Below are positions 53,969 through 64,000 of a stretch of 64,000 nucleotides of DNA, in pieces. A model generated the notes under the pieces. That model saw only the letters and a program-made list of their open reading frames with translations. It did not search any database and had not been told where the DNA came from. Every line of letters starts with the position of its first letter. Position 1 is the first letter of the stretch. The stretch is from Sabethes cyaneus (Eukaryota > Arthropoda > Insecta > Diptera > Culicidae), in the NCBI RefSeq assembly GCF_943734655.1, contig NC_071355.1, forward strand, positions 92,661,449 through 92,725,448. Direction: 5' to 3'. A program made the translations under genes and the position numbers.

Positions 53969-55451
53969 TAGGGTTGGGAGTGCCGACAGTATTTTCCGAA
54001 AACCGGTATTTCGGTACTGGAAACATCAATAATACTAGTAATACCGGTACCCAAGAGTTTTCAACCTTTCGATACACATATCAACTTCGATTAACGGACA
54101 TGCTCGCATAATCCACGCAAATAATAATGTTGCCTGGTGACAAATTTATAAAACTTTGTCCACCGATCTTAAGATCTTGCTCTACTGATTAATTTTGCTG
54201 AAAACAGTAACGTTTTCTATTGTCTGAATTCCAACATACCGAGATAAAGTTAGTGTTCCTCATTCGTTAAGTGGGATTTCGAATTTGGCAACAAATGCGT
54301 GTCGCCTATGTTGGGCAATCGAAACCAAAATCGAAGCGGTGCCAAAATCGAGACCCTTTTTTGATATGAAAAAATTGAATGTAAATGCGTTAGAAATTGA
54401 GTAAATATTATTAATCAACGATTGCAACAGTTTTATGTTTGAAAAGTCTGCCAAGAGTAATCTGTCCGGTGCAAGTAAGTTTTTGGTAACCTGCGGTAAG
54501 ACGTAGTCCTACGGCAATAAAAATATTATTCGAAACATTCTATAACAGCAATCTTTTTTTCATGAACATTCTGAGGACATCATTTTTGCGTCATTTGAAG
54601 CATGTGTGCGGAAACTGACTGATATATAAGCATATTTTTGTAAGGGAAATATTTTGTGTTGCCAAAATCAAGGCATGCTAAAATCGAACCATGCCAAATT
54701 CGAAACTTCACTGTACCTCCGGTACAGATGGAACCACCTGGTTATAAAAACAATTTAATACTCTTCAGAATACATAGTTTCGATAGCCTATATGAACTTA
54801 TTTCAAGGAAAAATTGAAGAAAAAGAAAATGTTCTACTAACTCTAGGTAAAGTTAACAGCACAGTGTCCGGAAATAATACTAAGGTACCGGTTTAGATAA
54901 GATAACAGGCTCGTTATCAAATTAGCGGTTTCAAAATTCGACTTTAAGCTGCACAGAATATTCAATGCATTTCAAATTCTCCATGTGGCAATAAGCCTTT
55001 GTAACAAAATTGCTCGACACCCAAAATCTCCTCTCGAAATCTATCATCGTAGGACAGACTGTACACAAGGTATCATAAGCATAGTCAAATACTTGCCTTC
55101 AAACGTCTAGTTTCGAAGTAAGTCAATTCATATAGCCAAATTTTTTTGGAATACGGGACTAATCGAGCCCCTTCAAGTTGCCACTGCCTTGTACTTCTAC
55201 AGTCCTTTCAAATTTCTCCTTCAGTTCTACTCGCATAACCAACGCTCGGCGGTGCCTTACCAATAATTTCGCCAATCCCGTTCCTCATGTTCGACCACTT
55301 CGGTTTTGTGGGCGAATGTTAGAAAAATTGCATTATTGGTCGGTGCCGAAACAACCTGTATTCTCCCGTGCCGGTACCGGTATTCGGTATTGGAAAATCA
55401 GCCGGTATTAGCGGTTTTCCCGGTTCCGGTACGGCCGCTATCCCAACCCTA
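53969..55451. mobile_element. hAT-like TIR element (TAGGGTTGGGA ends)
   Basis: The left end tagggttgggagtgccg faces the right end, which inverts to tagggttgggatagcgg. accggtatt words are packed near both ends, as in the hAT relic at 44130-45664. This suggests the same group, though no 8-bp duplication could be matched. It contains the mariner-type element at 54270-54713. Confidence 0.65.
54270..54713. mobile_element. Short relative of the DD37E-like mariner element
   Basis: The ends (agtgggatttcgaatttggc, and the inverse of the right end cagtgaagtttcgaatttgg) match the TIR of 42810-43657, with TA on both sides (54268-54269 and 54714-54715). The interior from about 54300 to 54520 is the inverse of 43440-43640, including the gacgtagtcctac word and the caagtaagttttt region. 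No transposase sequence remains, so it is an internally deleted derivative. Confidence 0.8.
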
Positions 55452-55934
55452 TCCAGAACCGAATGACATATGGTCACGATCTGTAGGGATTATGAAGAGA
55501 ATATTTCTAAATTTGGTGAAACAATATTGGAAACCATGAAAAATTCCGATTATTTCATTGACCGCACTGCGCCGACCGCATAGAGGGGTTAATAACGAAC
55601 GCTCAAGAAACATTCGAACGATCGCGCAAGAAAGATTCAAATGATTGTTTTGTGAACATTCTTTGCGACTGAGTGAATGCATTCAAAAATGAATCTTTTG
55701 CCGAGCGTTCGTAGTGCAATTAACACACCGCACGAAAGATCCATCGCGTGAACAAAACCACCAACGAACGCTGTCGCATATTTTCCTTTGCTTTGCTGGT
55801 TCTTCTTCGTTCGTAGGAGTGTGCAATTTTGTACAGAGATGGTCAGTGCGATTGAAACCTTACGATGAGCAGGTTCGTCGATGATTTCAAAATGAATGCT
55901 GTTTGATATGATTTTTTCCATGCTTGGTCACTGA

Positions 55935-57298
55935 TGTTTTCCCTAGCTGCTGGAAAAAATCTTACGTTTTTCCGGTTCACAAGAAGGGATGCAAGCTATC
56001 CGTATCCAATTATCGAGGAATTGCCGCTTTGTATGCCTCTTCGAAGCTTTTTGAACTAATTGTTCTTGAATTTTAACGCAGAAATGCTCGCCATATATCT
56101 CGCCAGATTAACATGGTTTCGTCCCAAAGCGATTGACTACCACCAACCTTGTGGCATTCACTTCTTTTGTCATTCGCCATATGGAGAAGGGTTCGCAAGT
56201 ATACGCCATCTATACTGATTTGTTGGCTGCTTTTGACAAAATGGATCACGATATTGCACTGGCTAAATTCGAGAGATTGGGAATTTCTGGTAGCCTACAC
56301 TCCTGGCTGCGTACGTACCTGACTGGACAGAATATGTCCATTAAGATAGAAGATTTTGTTTCGCCTTCGTTTCCAGTAAAGTCCGGTTCCACAAGGCAGC
56401 CATTTTGGCCCGTTTCCTATTATACATGAATGACGCAAACTTGATCCTGGATTGTTATAAAATATCTTACGCTGACGACCTGAAACTTTATTACGTCCTC
56501 AACAAACCAAGTGATGCCCTCTCTCTTCAACAACAACTAGTAGCATTTGCAGCCTGGTGTAAAACAAATCGTATGGTTTTGAACGCTTCCAAATGCTGTA
56601 TTATTTCCTTTGGGCGCAAACGATCACTAATGCTTCACGACTACATTCTCGATGGTACATCTTTAAAACGTGAGAACACCGTAAAAGATCTTGGTGTACT
56701 TCTTGATTCCTCACTGACATTCAAATATCAAGTGTCATATGTTGTCTCCAAGGCCTCGTCGCAGTTGGGATTCATCTTTCGACTCGACAAATATTTCCAG
56801 GACGCTTACTGCCTCAAAGCCTTATACTGTACTTTAGTGCGTTCAACGCTCGAATATTCGTCGGTCGTTTGGGCACCGTTCTATCAAAATGGGATCATCA
56901 AAGTCGAGGCCGTCCAACGCAAATTTGAACGTTATGCACTACGACACTTGCCATCGAACGATCGGAATAACCTACCTCGTTATGCTGATCGCTGCAAGTT
57001 AATCCACCTTGACTCACTTAGCGTTAGGAGAGATGTCGCCAAGACTTGCTTCATCAGCGACTTACTAACGTCCTACATTGACTGCCCTGAACTTCTCGGT
57101 CTCTTGGACGTGAACATCCGCAGACGTGCTCTTCGTTCCCATATGTTCCTCGATATAGGGAGATCCAGGGCAAACTATGGGATGCATGAGCTAATAAATA
57201 ATATGTGTCGTGTATTTGAGAATTGTTTCGAGTGCTTCGATTTTAATCTGTGTAGACGTGTTATTAAAAATAATTTTGTAAGAGCGTTATCGGTGTGA
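55935..57298 (+). pseudogene. CR1/Jockey-type RT and C-terminal domain, second part
   Basis: After the 8-bp TSD the RT resumes: SCWKKSYVFPVHKKGCKLS, NYRGIAALYASSKLFELIV (stop at 56074), STTTNLVAFTSFVIRHMEKG and FDKMDHDIAL. A frameshift near 56395 leads to a 297-codon open frame (56405-57298). It contains LLYMNDANLI, the active site ISYADDLKLYYV, NRMVLNASKCCIISF, VKDLGVLLDSSLTF, LVRSTLEYSSVVWAPFYQNG and a C-terminal CRVFENCFECFDFN. Only one stop and one shift were noticed, so it is among the better preserved RTs here. No RNase H follows. Confidence 0.85.
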
Positions 57299-57346
57299 TG
57301 TTATAAATGATGTTTGTATTATCTGTAAATTAATTTAAGTGGAGTC

Positions 57347-59062
57347 ATTACTTACTTAGGTGGCTTGCCGTCCTAAGACAAAGCCTGTTGAACAAAGTTT
57401 CTCCATGTAACTCGGTTGAGGGCTACCGCCAATTCCTCGGACACCGAGTAGTCTCCGCTAGATCTCGCTCGACCTGGTCTAACCATCTTGCTCGCTGCGC
57501 TCTTGGTTGTCTTGTTCCTACCGGATTTGAGGCGAACACCTTCTTTGCAGGGTGGTTGTCCGGCATTCTTGCAACATGCCCTGCCCATCGTATCCGTCCA
57601 GCTTTAGCCACCTTCTGGATACTGGGTTCGCTATAGAGCTGCGCGAGTTTATGGTTCATCCTGCGCCTCCATACTCCGTTCTCCTGTACGCCGCAGAAGA
57701 TTGTACTTAGCACTCGTCGTTCGAAAACTCCGAGCACTCGCAGGTCCTCCTCGAGCATTGTCCATGTTTCATGCCCGTAGAGAACAACCGGTCTAATAAG
57801 CGTCTTGTACAGGTTGCACTTTGTGCGGAGACTTAGTCTGCTCGACAGCAATTGCTTGTGGAGCCCATAGTAAGCACGACTTCCGCTGATAATACGCCTC
57901 CGAATCTCACGGTTGGTATCATTGTTCGCCGTTACCAGTGAGACAAGGTAGACAAATTCATCGACTATCTCAAACTCATCGCCGTCGATCAGTATACTAC
58001 TGCCCAAGCGGTGTCGTTCGGCATCGGTTCCACTGGCCAGCATGTACTTTGTTTTAGACGTATTTACCTTGAACCCAATCTTTTCGCTTCGCGCTTTAGT
58101 CTGGTGTACTATTCAGCTACCGCCACAGATGTTCTGCCGATAATATCCATGTCATGGGCAAAGCAGACGAATTGACTAGATTTGTTGAATATCGTACCCC
58201 GCGTGTTAATATCCGCTCGGTTCATAACACCTTGTAGCGCTATGTTGAACAGCAGGCATGAAAACCCATCACCTTGACGAAGCCCTCTGTGTGATTCGAA
58301 TGAACTTGACAATCCACCCGAAATCCGAACACAACACTGTGTACCATCCATCGTAGATTTAATCAGTTTGATGAGCTTCCTGGGGAAGCTGTTTTCGTCC
58401 ATGATTTTCCATAGCTCTTTCCGGTCGATGGTATCATATGCGGCTTTGAAGTCAACGAATAAATGATGCGTGGGAACTCTGTATTCACGGCCCTTTTGGA
58501 GGATTTGCCGCAGTGTAAATATTTGATCCGTAGTAGACCCACCTTCAACGGAGCCGGCTTGATAAGTTCCCACAAATCTATTCGCAATTGGTGATAGACG
58601 TCGGAAAATGATTTGGGACAGCACTTTATAGGGGGCATTGAGAACGGTGATCGCTCGATAGTTCTCACAGTCCAACTTGTCGCCCTTTTTGTAGATCGGG
58701 CAGATAACCCCATCTTTCCACTCCTCCGGTAGCTGTTCCGTATCCCAAATACTGACAATTAGTCGGTGCAGACAAACGGCCAGCTTTTCTCGTCCCATTT
58801 TAATAAGATCCGCTCCGATGCCATCTTTTCCAGCTGACTTGTTGTTCTTTAGCTGCATGATGGCCTCCATAACTTCGCCTATCGTTGGGGCTGGCACCTC
58901 TTCCCCGTCTGCTGCACCGTCGAAATCGCTTTCCCCACCGCCAAGGTTTTCCGGCTGGGAAACTGTGCTGCTTCCACCTATCGATCACTTCACGATCGTC
59001 TGTCAGACTACTGCCAGTCTTATCCCGACACATTTCGACTCGCAGCACAAAGCCTTTCGAAT
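57347..59062 (-). mobile_element. 5'-truncated RTE (copy E)
   Basis: The minus-strand reading begins at about 59062 with RKGFVLRVEMCRDK (linker) and continues through SAGKDGIGADLIK, GVICPIYKKGDKLDCENYRA, FVDFKAAYDTID and HRGLRQGDGFSCLLFN. The active site is FAHDMDIIGR, the first catalytic aspartate being replaced by H. After a stop at 58109 and a frameshift come IDGDEFEIVDEFVYL, FERRVLSTIFCGV, RWAGHVARMPDNH and RAQRARW. A shift near 57450 leads to the C-terminus ending FVQQALS at 57373. The tail (TAAG)n is at 57348-57357. It sits in the 3' region of the CR1/Jockey-type element. Confidence 0.88.
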
Positions 59063-59771
59063 ACTATTGTTGTCTGGCTTTACCGAGTTCCATCTGGCAG
59101 ATTACAAGAGTCGATGCCGAAAAAAATCACATATAGATCCTTCAGATGCAAACGAACATCGGAAGAGCTCTGTATGCTATCAATATGGCATAGGAAAGAA
59201 TCGATTGTCCAGCTATTCTGGTAGCAATTGATTGAATATACGTTCCAAGGCGCTACGGAATAATTTAATACCATTTTAGTTGGTGCAACTATGCATTAAC
59301 AGCGCTTTGACCAGTGTTCAGCAATTTTAAAATAGAGTTGCTTTCGTTTTGTGTTTTAATTTGTTACGTTAAACAATCTATAATTCAAAGCCAAAGCCGT
59401 GACGATTTCGGTAAAGACGATGATGGATGGTTCCGTTAAGCCGTGTTTTAAGCCAAAATGGCTCAATAACAAAGGCATTAACCAGATAAATTTCAGAGCT
59501 AAAACATCTGAATTGAAATGGGTTCCGGAATGAAATAAATGAAAGTGAAAAAGTCATATTGAAATTAGTTATATCGTATAATGATAGTTACATTACCATT
59601 TTCGAAGCTATGAATCGCTCTGTTTCGGTTACCTCTATTTGTCCGATAGACCATTATGCCAGGGCGAAAATGCAGTATCGATTGCCTTTTGGATAAATTC
59701 ATTGCGGTATCGATAAACTAACTAATCATCACAATTAGAGAATTTCGATATAGTTCAACACATTCAATGTG
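59063..59771. other. Unassigned AT-rich sequence
   Basis: No recognised element between RTE copy E and the SINE. Confidence 0.3.
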
Positions 59772-59930
59772 TGTGTGTGTGCATTAAGCCCAACGATGCA
59801 CTGTGACTCAGTGCTAACTGGGAAAGTTTCCAGCTGGAAAAATCCTCGACCTGGTCAGTAATCGAACCCGTTGTCACTTCCGGTATGAACTAGCTGACCT
59901 ATACCGCCAATCGCAGAGTGACACGGGTAC
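59772..59930 (-). mobile_element. tRNA-derived SINE, family 3, with CA-repeat tail
   Basis: On the minus strand, gcgattggcggtataggtca resembles a tRNA 5' half with A box and acaacgggttcgattactg a B box. A short body (ccagctggaaactttcccag) follows, and the end is a (CA)n run at about 59772-59785. It differs from SINE families 1 and 2. TSDs were not identified. Confidence 0.6.
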
Positions 59931-62149
59931 CACGCTGATTAAACGGCAAATAATACTGAACAAAAACGTCAAAGTTTTCTTTTATAAACGATGCTTTTCA
60001 ACTGTACGTTTGTGTCAGTAAATCGATATCGTTGATTTTCCGCTTGCACAGGAACAGGATGCGATAGAGTAAAAAACCTCCGTATGGCTGCAGCTTTATT
60101 GCCATCGGAAAGCAACTTCAATTTTCCAATCAGATTACTAAACTTGTTCGATAAGAACAGAGAGAAGCTCGTTGAAGTGGCTGTCCAGTGCCAAACGATG
60201 TCCGATTTGATGGCCACCGCTGCTGCAAACGGATGCAACCGGACCGGGAAAATGGTGACAATAGTGCATCCAAACTGAACTTCAGTTAACGTACGTTTTG
60301 CTGCATCGTTATACCAAGTTTTACCTTTCGTGCAAAATGTTCTGTTGTAAGTTTTTTTCGAGAATACTCGTGTCTATCAGAAATGAATTTTCTAGCAAGC
60401 TAGAAAGAACATGAAATGTTTGAAAATGTATTTTCCCGGGGATGGTGTTTATGTGAAAATTGGTCAAGTCATTGATAGATTCATTTATTAGCTTGTTATA
60501 TCTAATTGGTCAACTGCAAATAAATATTAACGACATGTGGCGTTGATATGCTGACAAAGCATAATTTGATATAATTCTGTTATTGCTTTTCTTCAATGCT
60601 GTCATCCGAGAATTGAGTTCAATGCATCATTAAATCACCTCTCGGTTTGAGTGAGCTAGCTGCGGTGATCAGCAGGGATGCTAGGTTGCTCTTTAATAAT
60701 GCATTTTGTGGTTGGATGGCAATTAAGTTGGCCATTCTTTCACCGGTGGTCGTTTATTTACAAATATACGATCCTAATTTGAAATGTAAATTACCGAACG
60801 CGTGACCGGAGCCGGAAAGCTTCATTTGATGACAACCGTACTATTTGTTCGTGGACAAACACGCCTTTCCGGAGTAATGTTTGAGCGAGGTTTATTTATT
60901 TAGAAATTTCGTGCTTTTTGCTAATTATCGTTGTGGTAGTAGTTTTTTAACCAAACATCGGTGCAGTGAAAGTTTGATTGTTTATTTTACAGAAAATGAC
61001 GTGTTAGCTGAACAAACAGAGTGAATGCATGAAAACGATAACACTTTACGAACAACAATTTTTATGCTTTGAAGAACATTTTGCCTTGATAAAATGGTAA
61101 CAGATTGTCTTCAAAACTGTAAAATAATTCCTCCTATCAGGCAAAAGATACCTGAGTCTTTTATTCAGGATTATATCCAATTGACAGCATCGTCATTAGT
61201 TCGCTTCCAGGATATCGATTTTATTATCTCTTCCATGCCTGACGAACAGAGGAACTGATAGTGATAGTGCTTTAGTGCTGATGTAATCTGCTTGTTCCGC
61301 GAGAGATTTTCTCTACTCGACTTGTTTCTGTCTTGCAGCTGTGATGCAAATTGGATTTTCTTGTTTCTTTGCCCTAGGCGTTGCTAGTTCCTTAATGTAC
61401 ATTACCTGAAACTGGGAAATTCCGCTTTGCTCTCAGTGTGTACAAGAAGCACCGGCATCAATCTTATTAAAAGAATCTACTGCTGGATGCCGAATTTGTT
61501 TCAATAATTTGTGCCGGTTTTCGGTAAGTTTAATATAGCCTTTTCGAGCGAAATCACATTTTTAATAGTTTGGGTAGACGCACCAGTAGTAGTGGTAGTA
61601 CCATTAGTGGTGGAAACTTGAATTATTTCATTATTTTAGCAGATTTTGGTACAAGTTTGATAAGTATCGAACTACCAGTAACAGTATTATTTGATAAGTA
61701 TCAAACTTGTACCAAAATCTGCAAAAAGTTATAAAATATGATCGACGTCGCAGTACGTGTCTTTATAAACTAGTAACGATGAAAAACAAAGAAATATTCC
61801 TTTTAATTTCATTTGATTTTTAGATGCCTATTTCGGTTGCTTCTTCAATGTCTGTGATGGACATAGTTACAAATACAGATTTTATCTTCCCAGACATACA
61901 GGTTGTGACAGAAGTTAGCGAATCAATGAATAATGATTAAATGCATCTCTATTTGCAGGTACAGATTAATGCTTCTTGTATTTTTAAAACTTATTGCTCC
62001 CGTAAAAAAAAGTAAAACTTCAGAATAGTATTCATCGAGGCAGGTGAAAGTTGTATAACGACTAAAACTGATTTAAAATCGAGGGATAGTATATTCTACT
62101 CTGCAGGCTATCCGCAATAAGCAAAGCGTTGGGACACGAGAATATTCTA
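59931..62149. other. Unassigned AT-rich sequence with one strong hairpin
   Basis: No gene or element recognised. A perfect 24-bp inverted repeat is listed separately. Confidence 0.35.
61639..61722. repeat. Perfect 24-bp inverted repeat (hairpin)
   Basis: gcagattttggtacaagttt plus gata (61639-61662) pairs exactly with 61699-61722 around a 36-base loop. A few more pairs (TTTT with AAAA) extend it outward. The sequence ttgataagtatc also occurs twice within it. It could be a tiny foldback element, a small-RNA precursor, or the ends of a lost element. Confidence 0.85.
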
Positions 62150-62373
62150 AATCAAGAAATTGACAGCGGTTTTAGCGGTGATAGCTGGGAAGAGGTAACG
62201 GGTTTTCTATGGCAGATTTCGCAAAGCGCAATTCTCTCATCAATAATATTAAAGTTAGGATTCCAATCAGACGAACAGTATTCTAGAACGGACCTCATAA
62301 TCGACAAATTTTTCGCAATCTTGAACATAAATCCTAGAAACCTTGAGACTTTGGCAATGATATGTGTTCTCAA
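62150..62373 (-). pseudogene. CR1/Jockey-type RT fragment
   Basis: The minus-strand frame reads AKVSRFLGFMFKIAKNL and RSVLEYCSSDWNPNFN, matching KASSQLGFIFRLDKYF and RSTLEYSSVVWAPFYQ in the element at 55935-57298. The YCLKALYC block between them is deleted. It is an isolated relic of the post-RT region. Confidence 0.65.
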
Positions 62374-63164
62374 AAAGTTTTGAATATTTGTTTATTTGTG
62401 TATTTGTTGTATATCATTAGACAGTAACTGCAGTAGACGGAATTAGGCGTCATCATCATCAAACATCATCGAGTCGACTTTTCCAAAAAATAAATTGACA
62501 CCCAGCACAATTGTTGGGTACTGGGAATTGAAAACAACATTTTTTACATGTTTTTAACGTATATTTGGCAATAAATTTTGCAATTTCGGATAGATTGCCA
62601 TTTCTAACTAATTGTTTAGCACAGTTGAAAGAGACAGACGTTCTATGAAAATCCGGTAGTCAATTAAGGCCATTGCAAATAATTTTTAAAGTTTTTGTCA
62701 CTCCCCCCCCCCCCTCTTGGAAATTGGCTTGAAAAATCGAGGGGCAAAAAAATAATTTGTAGGATAAGAGTTAATTTTTTTTTTATAAAATCAATTGTCT
62801 GTGGGCTCTACAGCCTGAAAAACTCGAAAAATGGGTGTACGAGTTGAGTAAACGCTTCTAGCACGAAATAGAAATGGAAGTTCAAACAGTGGAATTTCAG
62901 AAACTCGGCCAAAAAATTTTCTATCGTTTTTGTCTTTTTGTTCGTAGATTTTTGCATGAAAAATAACAATGTATTTATTGAAAGCTAGAATAGATTTGGT
63001 TTTCACGTTAAAACTTTAAGTAAAAATGTCTAAAATCCATATTTTTTTGCTCGATTAAAAAATTCTCTTTGTTTTCTTTTCATCCCCCCCTTCAGTGGCC
63101 CAATTGTAATGGCCTAACTATTCCCTCAAAGGATAAACTTCTCAAAAAACGTACAAAAGCTAAA
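62374..63164. other. Unassigned AT-rich sequence
   Basis: Contains a run of 12 C at 62703-62714, otherwise nothing recognised. Confidence 0.35.

Positions 63165-64000
<836 letters not shown>

Larger units (their letters stand above)
50302..55926. mobile_element. 5.6-kb TIR element with 8-bp TSD, itself a nest
   Basis: Ends CAAGCATGGAAAAA and its inverse sit inside an exact 8-bp duplication, gtcactga (50294-50301 and 55927-55934). Both ends (50302-50650 and about 55560-55926) carry scattered gaatgattcaaa-like words in both orientations, a hAT-like subterminal pattern. The first bases do not fit the usual hAT start well, so the superfamily is uncertain. The middle is occupied by younger or unrelated elements (50678-51948, 53070-53779, 53969-55451). 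I found no transposase. Confidence 0.8.

Noticed and set aside
53969..55451. 8-bp TSD for the TAGGGTTGGGA element
   Set aside because: The flanks (gtgctgat and tccagaac) do not match, so I call the element on its TIRs only.
57347..59062. TSDs for RTE copy E
   Set aside because: I compared the flanks of the tail and of the 5' truncation and found no convincing direct repeat.

Overview
The window looks like repeat-dense, heterochromatin-like DNA from an insect, most likely a culicine mosquito (Aedes or Culex type). This is inferred from the element mix: RTE-clade LINEs resembling mosquito JAM1, R1-clade and RNase H-bearing I/Loa-type LINEs, CR1/Jockey-type LINEs, tRNA-headed SINEs, hAT and Tc1/mariner relics, and many small terminal-inverted-repeat (TIR) elements. 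I found no convincing host gene, no real tRNA or rRNA gene, and nothing bacterial. Almost every long open frame is a retrotransposon endonuclease or reverse transcriptase (RT), usually broken by stops, frameshifts, deletions or nested insertions.

Layout: 0.3-2.2 kb, an I/Loa-type LINE that has lost its RT. 3.0-4.8 kb, a decayed RTE. 8.6-12.7 kb, an R1 LINE with both ORFs. 16.7-20.9 kb, a second R1 copy carrying a SINE and a MITE. 20.9-26.1 kb, a three-level nest: RTE pseudogene, then a TIR element, then a nearly intact full-length RTE with target-site duplications (TSDs). 26.5-27.3 kb, a deleted mariner-type transposon. 33.4-37.0 kb, a full-length RTE whose 5' two thirds is inverted between perfect 14-bp TSDs, as expected from twin priming. 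38.1-40.1 kb, a nest of SINE, RTE, second SINE and MITE. 42.8-45.7 kb, a mariner relic and a hAT relic. 46-50 kb, RTE and RNase H-type LINE fragments with hAT-like and TA-type MITEs and a SINE. 50.2-57.3 kb, a CR1/Jockey-type RT split by a 5.6-kb TIR element with an 8-bp TSD, which itself holds several TIR elements. 57.3-59.1 kb, another RTE. 63.2-64 kb, at least 836 bp of uninterrupted (GTCT)n.

The interest lies in the insertion history, because many junctions can be read to the base. Autonomous LINEs (RTE, R1, I/Loa, CR1) could have supplied enzymes for the SINEs, and hAT and mariner transposases could have moved the TIR elements, but no copy here looks fully coding-competent. The best is the minus-strand RTE at 21237-24478, which needs one frame-restoring change in its endonuclease. 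Most promising observations: the twin-primed RTE, a conserved short upstream reading frame in several RTE 5' ends, two different TIR elements that appear to use the same RTE codon, and a near-identical pair of 488-bp tRNA-headed SINEs.

Large parts (4.8-8.5, 12.8-16.7, 27.3-33.0, 40.1-42.8 and 59.9-62.1 kb) hold AT-rich sequence in which I recognise little or nothing. All homology calls are from reading translations and inverted repeats by eye, with no database search.
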